From positions 1,488,001 to 1,552,000 of the forward strand of contig NC_064040.1 in the NCBI RefSeq assembly GCF_932526225.1: DNA of 64,000 bases, in the 5' to 3' direction. Each line of letters starts with the position of its first letter. Positions within the stretch are counted from its first letter, which is position 1. Of the stretch, positions 53,108 through 64,000 are shown in pieces. This DNA comes from Nematostella vectensis. Its lineage: Eukaryota; Cnidaria; Anthozoa; Actiniaria; Edwardsiidae. Both the position numbers and the translations under genes were made by a program. Below the pieces are notes generated by a model that saw only the letters and a program-made list of their open reading frames with translations, ran no database searches and had not been told where the DNA came from.

Positions 53108-53200
53108 AGAAAAAATTGCGCTACCAGTGTGAATCGAACCCGAGTAGCTGCGGTAGGAGTCAAGTGTCCGCAACACTACACTAACGTGGGATTGCTGAAG
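53108..53200 (-). ncRNA. tRNA-like sequence, copy 2
   Basis: The minus strand reads from TCCCACGTTAGTGTAGTG to CGGGTTCGATTCACACTGGT, with an A-box-like TTAGTGTAGTG and a B-box GGTTCGATTC at tRNA-like spacing, then GCGCAATTTTTTC. The acceptor stem does not pair fully, so a functional tRNA is unlikely; a tRNA-derived SINE head or pseudo-tRNA is more probable. Confidence 0.4.
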
Positions 53201-54056
53201 CGAACTGTGACAAAAATTACATTTTAATACTAGAGGTCTCTCAAGATCTGTTAAGGGTTCACCCTGTCGTTAACTAACATCTAGGCTCAGACCGCCTTTC
53301 TATCGCCTTTCCGTTGGTTGACTTGATAGAATACTAGAACTTGGAACTGTGGAACATTGCGGCTGCTGCTGGAGTTGGGGATAGATTTTGATGCTCTATT
53401 AGCACTGTTGCGCGGATGTAGGGTGAGGAGACAAGCTTCTTCAACAATGCCCCCTTTCTTACCCGTATTCATGGAAGGTGGTATCACAACCAAAAAGCTC
53501 ATGGATAAAAAGCAAATAATAAAATGAGAAATATAAATAACATTAAAACTTTTACTTAGCAGCTCATTTATTCCCCACATCTTCGTGTAGATTTGGTTTT
53601 TAGGCTCAGGTAGATGTCATGGGCTTCCATGCGGAATTATCGTCACCAACAGGAACGGTGATGCTAATTGTGTGGACGATTTTACCGCAGCTTTCCACAT
53701 AAGCAATCATCTATTTGATTCTCCATCAGCTTCCGTGTCCATTGTGCCACAACCGCTTTCCCTCTGGTACTTGCTCAACATTTAAATAAAATTCTGCCAC
53801 ACTCATCATAGAGTCTAACAATGCTGGAGGAAAACTTTAGAGCTCCAGTGAGAAATGTTGTTAACAGGTTAAAGTACTTCTGGGGATAAGCTAGAATTGA
53901 GGGCTGAAACGATAGCTGTAACATGTACGACGTCATTGTCATTGTCGGGGTGTTTGCGTGCTCCGATTTTTTTTAGACTTTTGGTATGTTATAAAGGGAG
54001 ACTCATTAATACAAAAACGTTGAAAAATCTTGTGTTGCAATTAGTCCGATCTTAAA
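53201..54056. other. No supported gene
   Basis: Unique sequence. A minus-strand frame of 97 codons (53287-53580) contains one hydrophobic stretch (HFIICFLSMSFLVVI) but no family signature. Confidence 0.35.
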
Positions 54057-57000
54057 CCGTAGATTGATTGGACTATAACCCCAAGGGAGGGTAAGGTGGG
54101 TGATAGTAGTACGGCAGCGTTGTGCATAGCCCCGAGGGAGGGTGGGGTAGGGTGATAGTAGTAAAGCAGAGGTGTGCATAGCCCCCGGGGGAGGGTGGGG
54201 TGGGTGATAGTAGTACAGCAGAGGTATGCATAACCCCCGAGGGAGGGTGGGGTGGGTGATAGTAGTAAAGCAGAGGTGTGCATAACCCCCGAGGGAGGGT
54301 GGGGTGGGTGATAGTAGTACAGCAGAGGTGTGCATAACCCCCGAGGGAGGGTGGGGTGGGTGATAGTAGTACAGCAGAGGTGTGCATAACCCCCGAGGGA
54401 GGGTGGGGTGGGTGATAGTAGTACAGCAGATGTGTGTATAACCCCCGAGGGAGGGTGGGGTGGGTGATAGTAGTACAGCAGAGGTGTGCATAACCCCCGA
54501 GGGAGGGTGGGGTGGGTGATAGTAGTACAACAGAGGTATGCATAACCCCCGGGGGAGGGTAGGGTGGGTGATAGTAGTACAGCAGATGTGTGTATAACCC
54601 GAGGGAGGGTGGGGTGGGGTGATTGTAGTACAGCAGAGGTGTGCATAACCCCCGGGGGAGGGTGGGGTGGGTGATAGTAGTACAGCAGAGGTGTGCATAA
54701 CCCCCGAGGGAGGGTGGGGTGGGTGATAGTAGTACAGCAGAGGTGTGCATAACCCCCGAGGGAGGGTGGGGTGGGTGATAGTAGTACAGCAGAGGTGTGC
54801 ATAACCCCCGAGGGAGGGTGGGGTGGGTGATAGTAGTACAGCAGAGGTGTGCATAACCCCCGAGGGAGGGTGGGGTGGGTGATAGTAGTAAAGCAGAGGT
54901 ATGCATAACCCCCGAGGGAGGGTGGGGTGGGTGATAGTAGTACAACAGAGGTGTGCATAACCCCCGAGGGAGGGTGGGGTGGGTGATAGTAGTACAACAG
55001 AGGTGTGCATAACCCCCGAGGGAGGGTGGGGTGGGTGATAGTAGTACAGCAGAGGTATGCATAACCCCCGAGGGAGGGTGGGGTGGTGATAGTAGTACAA
55101 CAGAGGTGTGCATAACCCCCGAGGGAGGGTGGGGTGGTGATAGTAGTACAGCAGAGGTGTGCATAACCCCCGAGGGAGGGTGGGGTGGGTGATAGTAGTA
55201 CAGCAGAGGTGTGCATAACCCCCGAGGGAGGGTGGGGTGGGTGATAGTAGTACAGCAGAGGTGTGCATAACCCCCGAGGGAGGGTGGGGTGGGTGATAGT
55301 AGTAAAGCAGAGGTATGCATAACCCCCGAGGGAGGGTGGGGTGGGTGATAGTAGTACAACAGAGGTGTGCATAACCCCCGAGGGAGGGTGGGGTGGTGAT
55401 AGTAGTACAACAGAGGTGTGCATAACCCCCGAGGGAGGGTGGGGTGGGTGATAGTAGTAAAGCCGAGGTATGCATAACCCCCGGGGGAGGGTGGGGTGGG
55501 TGATAGTAGTACAACAGAGGTGTGCATAACCCCCGAGGGAGGGTGGGGTGGTGATAGTAGTACAGCAGAGGTGTGCATAACCCCCGAGGGAGGGTGGGGT
55601 GGGTGATAGTAGTACAACAGAGGTGTGCATAACCCCCGAGGGAGGGTGGGGTGGTGATAGTAGTACAACAGAGGTGTGCATAACCCCCGAGGGAGGGTGG
55701 GGTGGGTGATAGTAGTAAAGCCGAGGTATGCATAACCCCCGGGGGAGGGTGGGGTGGGTGATAGTAGTACAGCAGAGGTGTGCATAACCCCCGAGGGAGG
55801 GTGGGGTGGTGATAGTAGTACAGCAGAGGTGTGCATAACCCCCGAGGGAGGGTGGGGTGGGTGATAGTAGTACAACAGAGGTGTGCATAACCCCCGAGGG
55901 AGGGTGGGGTGGGTGATAGTAGTACAGTAGATTTGTGTATAACCCGAGGGAGGGTGGGGTGGGGTGATTGTAGTACAGCAGAGGTCTGCATAACCCCCGA
56001 GGGAGGGTGGGGTGGGTGATAGTAGTACAACAGAGGTGTGCATAACCCCCGAGGGAGGGTGGGGTGGGTGATAGTAGTACAACAGAGGTGTGCATAACCC
56101 CCGAGGGAGGGTGGGGTGGGTGATAGTAGTACAGCAGATTTGTGTATAACCCGAGGGAGGGTGGGGTGGGTGATAGTAGTAAAGCAGAGGTATGCATAAC
56201 CCCCGAGGGAGGGTAGGGTGGGTGATAGTAGTACAACAGAGGTGTGCATAACCCCCGAGGGAGGGTGGGGTGGTGATAGTAGTACAACAGAGGTGTGCAT
56301 AACCCCCGAGGGAGGGTGGGGTGGGTGATAGTAGTAAAGCAGAGGTATGCATAACCCCCGAGGGAGGGTGGGGTGGGTGATAGTAGTACAACAGAGGTGT
56401 GCATAACCCCCGAGGGAGGGTGGGGTGGGTGATAGTAGTACAGCAGATGTGTGTATAACCCGAGGGAGGGTGGGGTGGGGTGATTGTAGTACAGCAGAGG
56501 TGTGCATAACCCCCGAGGGAGGGTGGGGTGGGTGATAGTAGTACAGCAGAGGTATGCATAACCCCCGAGGGAGGGTAGGGTGGGTGATAGTAGTACAGCA
56601 GAGGTGTGCATAACCCCCGAGGGAGGGTGGGGTGGGTGATAGTAGTACAACAGAGGTGTGAATAACCCCCGAGGGAGGGTAGGGTGGGTGATAGTAGTAC
56701 AACAGAGGTGTGCATAACCCCCGAGGGAGGGTGGGGTGGGTGATAGTAGTACAACAGAGGTATGCATAACCCCCGAGGGAGGGTAGGGTGGGTGATAGTA
56801 GTACAACAGAGGTGTGCATAACCCCCGAGGGAGGGTGGGGTGGGTGATAGTAGTACAGCAGATGTGTGTATAACCCGAGGGAGGGTGGGGTGATTGTAGT
56901 ACAGCAGAGGTATGCATAACCCCCGGGGGAGGGTGGGGTGGGTGATAGTAGTACAACAGATGTGTGTATAACCCCCGAGGGAGGGTGGGGTGGGGTGATT

Positions 57001-57640
57001 GTAGTACAGCAGAGGTGTGCATAACCCCCGAGGGAGGGTGGGGTGGGTGATAGTAGTACAACAGAGGTGTGCATAACCCCCGAGGCAGGGTGGGGTAGGG
57101 TGATAGTAGTAAAGCAGAGGTGTGCATAGCCCCCGGGGGAGGGTGGGGTGGTGATAGTAGTACAACAGAGGTGTGCATAACCCCCGAGGGAGGGTGGGGT
57201 GGGGTGATTGTAGTACAGCAGAGGTGTGAATAACCCCCGAGGGAGGGTGGGGTGGGTGATAGTAGTACAGCAGAGGTGTGCATAACCCCCGGGGGAGGGT
57301 GGGGTGGGTGATAGTAGTACAGCAGAGGTGTGCATAACCCCCGGGGGAGGGTGGGGTGGGTGATAGTAGTACAGCAGAGGTGTGCATAACCCCCGAGTGA
57401 GGGTGGGGTGGTGATAGTAGTACAGCAGAGGTGTGCATAACCCCCGAGGGAGGGTGGGGTGGGTGATAGTAGTACAACAGAGGTGTGCATAACCCCCGAG
57501 GGAGGGTGGGGTGGTGATAGTAGTACAGCAGGGTTGTGCATGACCCCCGAGGGAGGGTGGGGTGGGTGATAGTCGTACAGCAGCGTTGCGCAAAGCCCCG
57601 AGGGAGGGTGGGGTGGGTGATAGTAGTAGTATAGCAGGGT
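54057..57640. repeat. 52-bp G-rich minisatellite, about 69 copies, with G-quadruplex motif
   Basis: Unit ATAACCCCCGAGGGAGGGTG, GGGTGGGTGATAGTAGTACA, GCAGAGGTGTGC. Variants include GGTGGTGATAG (one base shorter), AACCCGAGGG, CAGATGTGTGT and AAAGCAGAGGTATGC. Every unit has GGGAGGGTGGGGTGGG on the plus strand, a canonical four-run G-quadruplex pattern. A multi-unit block with AAAGCCGAGGTATGC recurs at 55450 and 55712. All three minus-strand frames are open for more than 1100 codons, a result of a stop-free unit. Confidence 0.96.
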
Positions 57641-57872
57641 TAGATGGAGGATGGGTATAATACCATGCGTGACTGGCTATATAACACTTTTTCTTTCACA
57701 CGTTGTTTTCGACTGCACGAGGGGCTAGTGTCCCCCCATCCTCCCCGCGGCGACGAAGGCGCACATGCTCCCGATTCGCTTCTCTAATAATATCTTAATC
57801 ATGATTTTGAAGCATTTTAAGTGAGTAAACTCGGTGGGAATATAGTACTATATTTTGTTTTTTATTGGTTGA

Positions 57873-58034
57873 GAGTTTCATAATTTGTATATAACCTAAC
57901 TAATCTATAAGAGGAATATAGACAGTACGCAACTCCTCCAGGTCGTCCACGAAGAGTTTCATAATTTGTATACAAGCTAACTAATCTATAAGAGGAATAG
58001 AGACAGTACGCAACTCCTCCAGGTCGTCCACGAC
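57873..58034. repeat. 81-bp tandem duplication at the sulfotransferase 3' end
   Basis: GAGTTTCATAATTTGTATA begins at 57873 and 57954, and both copies run through GACAGTACGCAACTCCTCCA and GGTCGTCCACGA. The second copy holds the stop and last 17 codons of the gene; the first is a spare copy in the 3' UTR. Four or so mismatches. Confidence 0.93.
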
Positions 58035-59309
58035 CTTGTATCCCAAGAGATTCATCACCTCATAGCACTCGGTCTCCACCATCCGTACGATAGAGTACGG
58101 CATCCGTAACCTCCACTTATATACACTCTCCGACAAGTTCCTAGACGAAGTCTCGGGCTGAGCGGACGAACCCGAATATGACACGACCGGTTCGCGATAC
58201 GCGCGATCGATATACCGTCGCACCTGCGGCGCGATCGTGATCCCGACGAACTGGTATAATTGTTCGGCTATTTGCTGAGGCTTTGTAGCGAGGTCCTCGT
58301 ATCTTAGCAACGTGTAGCGACCCTTGAGCCAAGGTGGTGCACTTACAGCGTATTTGATGTTTAGTAGTAAATTTTTACAGAGCTTCTGCGTGTGCGTGCG
58401 CAGAGTTGCCATGGTGAAGTTCTCATTGCTATCGAGTTTAACTTTAGCGTCGATCAGCGCCCGTGGGTCTCTCACCAAATGGACAACTCTAAGAGCATAG
58501 TCCGCGGGACCAACAGTATCCATTAGGTACGAAAGCTTGTGAATAAACTCAACGTCAAGCGACTTGATCGCTGTGTGACGATGAAGGTTGCAAATGGCGG
58601 TGACAGTCTCGGGGCGCAGTCGAGTACACATGCGAATCGAGAACGAATGTAGGTTGTTATACTCGGGGCAAAGAGGAGGCGCCGAGAGCGCTCGGCTCGC
58701 AAGTCTATGAGACAGGGAACTATACTGGAGCGATATAAAGTCTGTAAAGTATGACAACTCTCTAAAGTCGCAATGGAAAATGCCGTTGAGTAAATGGGTG
58801 ACCATCGTGTCATAGACACTCTCTGGTCGGTTTTCGCGATAATAACTAAGGGACTTCACAGGCTCGTATGTATAGAATATTTGAGGATGTTGATTGAAGA
58901 TTTCACCAAGTAGAGAGCTACCGCAATGCTCTCCAGAAATAAGGAGAATGTTTTGTCTTACTTTGTTTCCGTATTGGTTCACCAAAGAGTCGGCTTCAGT
59001 GAGTTTGTTGAGTTTCTGATAGTGCTTCAATCGTCGTTCTAACTCCTCGATTTTGTTCTGCAGCAATACAGAACAATTTAAACCATTTACTCCGTTGACT
59101 CGTAATGTTTCTAGACTTTTTTTGCATCCCTTGCAGAAGCGTCTTCTCGGGGACACACGTCTTGCTGTATGGACAAAGCCATCTTCCTTGTTTCTCCCAC
59201 CGTAGCTAAATATTACTACTGATAATAAAAACATGGTTAAAACAATAGCTATTCTAAGTGCTTTGCTATTAAAACTGTCGAATTGCTTATAGCTTTTAGA
59301 ATACAGCAT
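57981..59309 (-). CDS. Golgi carbohydrate sulfotransferase (CHST1/3-type), intronless
   Basis: 442 codons from ATG 59309 (MLYSKSYKQFDSF). Residues 18-36 (ALRIAIVLTMFLLSVVIFS) form the signal anchor of a type II membrane protein, followed by a short stem with CKGC and a helical IEELERRLKHYQKL. Residues 120-142, ILLISGEHCGSSLLGEIFNQ, are the 5'-phosphosulfate loop (usual form R-x-G-S-S-F-x-G-E-L-F). Residues 272-285, LRVVHLVRDPRALI, are the 3'-phosphate site. LLRYEDLATKPQQIAEQLYQ is the usual C-terminal motif. Such enzymes move sulfate from PAPS to Gal, GlcNAc or chondroitin GalNAc in the Golgi; the sugar acceptor cannot be told here. The loop has EHC where many members have RTG, a departure worth noting. 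A single exon is normal for this family. Confidence 0.9.
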   Translation of the reverse strand: MLYSKSYKQFDSFNSKALRIAIVLTMFLLSVVIFSYGGRNKEDGFVHTARRVSPRRRFCKGCKKSLETLRVNGVNGLNCSVLLQNKIEELERRLKHYQKLNKLTEADSLVNQYGNKVRQNILLISGEHCGSSLLGEIFNQHPQIFYTYEPVKSLSYYRENRPESVYDTMVTHLLNGIFHCDFRELSYFTDFISLQYSSLSHRLASRALSAPPLCPEYNNLHSFSIRMCTRLRPETVTAICNLHRHTAIKSLDVEFIHKLSYLMDTVGPADYALRVVHLVRDPRALIDAKVKLDSNENFTMATLRTHTQKLCKNLLLNIKYAVSAPPWLKGRYTLLRYEDLATKPQQIAEQLYQFVGITIAPQVRRYIDRAYREPVVSYSGSSAQPETSSRNLSESVYKWRLRMPYSIVRMVETECYEVMNLLGYKVVDDLEELRTVSIPLID

Positions 59310-60105
59310 CTTTCAATACAAAAGGTTCGTTTCATAGTTTCGTATTCTTCATGGCCGTTGACCTCTCAACCAAGCGGAAACCACAGCAAATCAACTCCCA
59401 TTCATCACGAACATCCCTCTGCCCATCGACGTATTCTTCACGCTTTCTGCCCTTTCTCATATTTGCTTCATAAGTAGTTTTGATTCACAAATCATAAACT
59501 GTTAAAAAATGGCGAGTAGATAAGAGAAATGTCAAATTGCTCTTGCATAAAGCCACCTGCAGATGACCGAGCCGTAGGATGCCCATATATGGAAAATGTC
59601 ATTGTTATTTTATTCGGAGACACAGAAACACCAAATTCTCGAACTGGTGGGGCCATCGAGTGAAACTTAAATGAAGATAGTTATTTTAATATTCTTGTGC
59701 AACGCAGTTTATTTCTTTTGTATCTTATGATGAGACAAGCTCAGTGGGTACACTCATTCTCGGCGCAGTGTAGAAGAACCCCGCATTGTAAAAGAATGCG
59801 TTATTTGTTGTTATGACTTTATAGGAGCAGTGTTGTCCAAAATATTGATAAAAAAGAATGGAAACAATAAATTGTCGGGCGGGAAAATTGGTGGTGTTGT
59901 TTCACAGTGAATAAAAGTCAAAACCAGGGTTTATCGTGGATTGCTTTCCTAGAATTCACAAAATTTTGGATTTCACTAAATTTTTCATTTACTTCATGAG
60001 GAAGATCACTATCTGAAACGCTTTGAAGACGCTTCTGTGTCCTTTCATAGGCGCTATAGTTCAAAACGTCATGTTATTGTAACGAAGCAATTGCAACGCT
60101 AGTCA
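59310..60105. other. No supported gene
   Basis: AT-rich, upstream of the sulfotransferase; it should contain its promoter, but no clear TATA box or other element could be assigned. Confidence 0.35.
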
Positions 60106-60107
60106 CG

Positions 60108-60315
60108 GCACAATCACGCACGGTAACGCAGACCATATCACGGCACGATCACGCTCAACATGTCACGTCATGAACACGCTCAACATATCACAACACGAAC
60201 ACGGTCAACGTATCACGGCACGAACACGCTCAGCATATCACGTAAACATGTCACGGCACGATAACGCTCAACATGTCAGGCACGAACACGCAAGGTAGCG
60301 CTGAAAATATCACGG
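60108..60315. repeat. Degenerate 25-28 bp repeat
   Basis: Words ATCACGGCACGA, ACACGCTCAACATGTCAC and variants recur about eight times with irregular spacing. Confidence 0.75.
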
Positions 60316-60831
60316 CACGATCATGTGGGGCTACGTTGTCTATGCAAATAACATTCCAAGGACGCCATTTGACCAGCTGCTATGTCCCGATTACCGACGG
60401 AAAGCTAAGATTTACGTTTAGAAAATTATTTATCGCAGGTTTTTTAGCGGATTGCTTAAAAAGTCGATTCGGGATCATTGTTGAAAGAAACAAGGGAGGG
60501 CTTCAATGAGGTTAGCCGTCTTTTTTTTTTTTAACCCATAAAAACATTGCCTTTTTTATTCGTAAATCAGGTACAGGTACCCTCATTGAGGCCCAAAAGC
60601 CTACGTGAGACCGGAAACATATGAAGTAATTTGATTGGCTGTCGTGCTTTTATATTCTTTCCTGGATTTTGATTGGTTAAAGCAGTGAGGTTTTCCCGGA
60701 AGTACGAATTCGATTTTTATAAACGGATTTTTCTATTCTATATGTTTGCCGTATGGCGGGATAGGGTCGAGTCTAAGTCAAATACTCTGGTTAGATAGGG
60801 CCACAGGCGGCCTGTCGGGGCTCTATTTGTT

Positions 60832-61029
60832 ATGATCAGTTTTTGTGGTGCTGATCCATTGAAAACAGCGGCGATATTAAATGTGCTATTTGGGAATGTG
60901 ATCCTCGTATTTGGAGTCGTTGATCAAATCACTTATCGTTTGAGAGAAGAACACGATGCCTCCGCTAAGATTGGACTGGGGATATGGACAGGTTTATCGG
61001 TGAGTTTGAGCATTTTCTTGCACTTTTTC
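60832..61029 (+). CDS. Putative first coding exon of a small multi-pass membrane protein
   Basis: ATG 60832 (MISFCGADPLKTAAILNVLF). The open frame has the hydrophobic stretch ILNVLFGNVILVFGVVDQI, then a charged RLREEHDASAK and GLGIWTGL, which looks like the beginning of a second membrane segment. It reaches GTGAGT at 61030 (an alternative donor GTTTAT is at 61022). The order of segment, charged loop and G-x-W-x-G resembles MS4A-like four-span proteins, but that is a weak match. I could not find a continuing exon downstream in the window, so the call is tentative. Confidence 0.4.
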
Positions 61030-61992
61030 TTTGAGCGAACATTCTTGTGTTTGGTCTATTCACGGCTCATTTGAATATGAGTCTATATTTCCCATTGTAA
61101 ACTGGCGCCTATATCAACAAAGAAATAAAATTGCAACCAGCAAGTCAAAGGACTTTTTGGGCTTAAAATAATTATTTTTAGTGCTATTTTTTGATCACTT
61201 AAAAGATTTTAATTCATGCTTCAGCTTTTGGTAAGATTAACCCATATACCCTGTATCACCATTATCCAAGAGAACACTTCATTTTACAGGAAAGAATGCT
61301 TCGTTCTTTCTCCTTGTCATTGACAAGCATACTTTTTTATTAAACCTCATGATCGAAACTAGATGGGTAATCTTTGTTGTGTATTATCACATTTTTTAGC
61401 AGAATTACTAAAGAGATTAAATTAAAATATTATGTGATCAGCAGAACTCTAAATAAATCCAACATTTACCACTTAATTGCTAAGCTAAAACTACTATCAC
61501 CATTTCCTGCCCTTAAACTGACATCCCTTTCTTTGTTTTCTTTTTCCGTGTAATTTTTTCCGGATATTTGCTTAAGCATGACGAATTAGCGTTTTGTTGG
61601 TCGATTCTAAGTTTTTTTTGCATAGCAATAGGTTCACATAGAAGTGCAAAAACCGTTGTATCATATCAGAAAAGGCCATTTAATACTATTAGAAGATGTT
61701 GAATACGGATTAAAAAATGTTGACTAAAGTCTGTAATCTGTGTTTTTTTCCTGCTTTGTTATTATTATAGGAAGCTTTTTTAGCCTGAAATGCGTTCTAA
61801 AGAGTTGAATAAAATTTATAGTATCCAGACTTACCCAAAATACTATTTGTTAATTATTATTTGTGTACTTCTTCCTTTTTTACTACTTTATTATATACTA
61901 TATGTTATTAACAATAGCGTGTGTGTATGTTTTAACAAACGTTAAAACATTGTTCAGTCTTAAAATGCTCCAAAATAAGAACGGCTCGGCTA
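61030..61992. other. No supported gene
   Basis: AT-rich, possibly an intron of the preceding gene. Frames are short and of low complexity. Confidence 0.35.
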
Positions 61993-62443
61993 AACTTCAG
62001 AATACCCGTCCACATTTAAAGGCCTCTAAATTTCATCGGTCCGCGGTCCGCAGTCCAGAACTACTCAATATAAAGTATCCATCATTGCACAATTAATTTA
62101 TAATACTACTCAATATAAAATATCCATCATTGCACAATTAATTTATAATACTACTCAATATAAAATATCCATCATTGCACAATTAAATTATAATCGGATA
62201 TGTCATGTTGGTTCGCAGTCAAAGACTACTAATTCGTCCATAATGCGAAATTGGTCCGCGGTCCGCGGTCTATAAATATGCACAGACGGCTACACAGCGG
62301 ACCACGGACCACGGTAGCAGTGACTTAGATTACTTAGACTTATTATTTGATACTTCGTTCTATAAATATGAAAATAAGGCTTTACTGCGGACCGCGGACC
62401 ACGGCAGTAACGTGGCTCCACAGTGGACGGGTATTCTGAAGTT
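61993..62443. mobile_element. MITE-like element with 20-bp terminal inverted repeats
   Basis: Starts AACTTCAGAATACCCGTCCA and ends with its complement at 62443. Inside are three copies of a 52-bp unit (CAATATAAA(G/A)TATCCATCATT, 62066-62192) and subterminal inverted GGTCCGCGGTCCGC / GCGGACCGCGGACC sequences. No coding capacity. The target duplication is unclear (GCTA/GCTC). Confidence 0.75.
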
Positions 62444-62858
62444 GCTCCAACGGCTCAACTTCATCTAAAGATTAGACGCTTTTTTATTAAAAAAGATGTA
62501 GATGTATTGGTTTTCGATATTTAATCTAAACAGTGACGTAAAGATCTAACGAAACACACCCGACAGGCCCTTAGCCAGGATTTTGAGCGGGGTGGTTCGT
62601 TTTTCCATTTCAGCGGACCAAATTTCCGGTATACCCAGGCTCCCCTCGCCTTATTACATTAGGCCATCAAAACTTCAAATAAATTCAATCTTGTATTTAA
62701 AATGTATTTTAAAGCACCCTTCTAATAGGGTTCTTTTTAACATAAAGCGATAATAATAAAGATTATTATTTAAAAAATAGATTTTTATAGTCAATTTAAT
62801 GACATATTGATGTGCACGGTAATCTAGCCAAACGTTATATATAATAACGTTATATCAA

Positions 62859-63281
62859 GGGCTCATAAGTAGGGGCAATCAACTTCCCCATGTTCTGGTA
62901 CTATATAGGTGTCACGGCGTTTCCTAGGATCAGGCTATTTTTAGACGCGCGGATTAGCCAATCAGATGCGACCTTTGTGTTGACGTTTTGGCTGAGCTCA
63001 ACTGCACGCGTAGTCTCACAAAAAGCTATGTTCTCTCTTTGGTACTTTGGTACTGTTGCTCTCTTCTTTAATATGAATTCAATCCTACCTACGACTTTGA
63101 ATTCTAGCTTGCAATTCTTTGGTAAACGAACAAAACCGACAGATGATGGATAAAAAATATTCTTCCTAACTGCCATTTGCGCTGATTGGCCCATTCGTGC
63201 GCGCGCGTCTAAAAATAGCCTGATCCTCGGAAACGCCGTGACAATTATATAGTACAGATGATTGCCCCTACTTATGAGCCC
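62859..63281. mobile_element. MITE-like element with long imperfect terminal inverted repeats
   Basis: GGGCTCATAAGTAGGGGCAA at 62859 pairs with its complement ending at 63281. The inverted similarity continues inward over roughly 80 bp (AGGATCAGGCTATTTTTAGA on the left and its complement near 63210). GTTATATATAATAAC is present at both outer sides (62834-62848 and 63284-63298), the left copy about 10 bp away from the end. The inner frames on both strands carry no known motif. Confidence 0.75.
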
Positions 63282-63298
63282 CTGGTTATATATAATAA

Positions 63299-64000
63299 CA
63301 AGGAACTGAACTAACCGAGTCGTGCCATTGCAATCTCGAAAAGAACACCTTCCCTATCGCTGATGCTGGCCTATCCAAGACATAAGACACGAGATCTTTC
63401 TTGCGTCACATTACATTTGCTACATTAAAATGGCACCAAATTTCCATGTTATCGCTCTTTTATAGGTAACAATGACTGGGTCCACATGGCTGATGACGTC
63501 AAGACCTCACGCTCCAAACCAGGCCCCTTCCCGCACACGGGTGAGCATGCGCTTATAGTAGCGCTATAGTAGCGCCTTAGTAGCGCTTAGGGGACCCTAA
63601 GATAACAACGGTGAGGGCGGGGTCATTCAAGGGGTGGGTGAGGGGGTGCTTAGTCCCTATTTGGGTATAGGGGTACCTCCAAGGGTCTGTACCCTCTGAC
63701 TGTTAAGGATAAAGGACAAGCAATCGCGGAAAACCCGAACAACCCCAGATCATCACAAGTCTCAATATAAAAAGGCTTCACGATTTACTTGACATTTCTG
63801 TAAAGGCAAATTTATAAACCATTAACCATGCTCAGGTCAGAGAAGCTCAAAATATGCACCCGTTTAGGACATATGATAGCCCTAAATATATACCCTGTCT
63901 TGGGCATAGTCTTAGCACACTTTTTGTGGTTGCTTCTCCTGACCGACTTTACACTCAGAAACATGCTAAAATATCAGGCACGCACCTCCCCCCTCCTACA
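63299..64000. other. No supported gene
   Basis: Unique sequence with a short GTAGCGC(T/C)TA triplication near 63555-63585. No exon recognised. Confidence 0.35.

Noticed and set aside
53108-53200. Functional tRNA gene
   Set aside because: The acceptor stem does not pair and the anticodon arm is poor; kept only as tRNA-like.
54006-57593. Minus-strand ORFs of 1134-1195 codons (Pro/His/Tyr-rich)
   Set aside because: They exist in all three frames because the 52-bp unit lacks stops; no non-repetitive coding sequence is attached.

Overview
The window is eukaryotic genomic DNA, most likely from an animal and probably an anthozoan cnidarian. Its host genes have introns with GT-AG splice sites: an FGF-type growth factor, a FERM-domain protein of FRMD8 type and a carbohydrate sulfotransferase. 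It also carries very many minisatellites and nested mobile elements. The cnidarian assignment rests on remembered resemblance of the mobile-element proteins to cnidarian genome proteins; nothing was searched.

Layout. 1-1686: last exon and 3' UTR of an unrecognised gene ending in 27-residue repeats. 1687-8660: minisatellites (47, 59, 23 and 17 bp) and a fold-back element. 10485-13916: a five-exon secreted FGF, 179 codons, with a TATA box. 14443-36160: a 42-bp minisatellite split by two large mobile elements. The first (14993-26030) has arms of about 0.65 kb, an rve-type DDE transposase gene and an alpha-kinase-like pseudogene. It is itself invaded by a Ty3/Gypsy retrotransposon with 147-bp LTRs and a GTATT target duplication, by a 1.4-kb inverted-repeat element, by a solo LTR and by a LINE tail. 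The second (28383-36061) is a 7.7-kb Polinton-like element with roughly 270/320-bp terminal inverted repeats and a perfect 6-bp target duplication, TAAGTA. 36712-51700: an FRMD8-like gene on the minus strand, ten coding exons encoding 459 residues, whose introns are filled with minisatellites. 52770-53200: tRNA-like repeats and hairpins. 54057-57640: a 52-bp G-rich minisatellite. 57981-59309: an intronless sulfotransferase. 60832-61029: a putative exon of a small membrane protein. 61993-63281: two MITE-like elements.

The most unusual object is the Polinton-like element. It pairs an rve integrase with an HNH-nuclease-like protein, a cysteine-rich protein, a beta-rich protein that may be a capsid relative, a 497-residue tail-anchored protein and four or more small membrane proteins. 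I could find no protein-primed DNA polymerase, packaging ATPase or adenovirus-type protease. This copy is damaged: three same-direction frameshifts, two nonsense codons and a probable truncation.

The host genes do not form a pathway with each other. The recurring theme is minisatellite growth at gene edges: the FGF stop codon lies in the first unit of a repeat, and an FRMD8 splice donor has the same sequence as a repeat that fills the adjoining intron.
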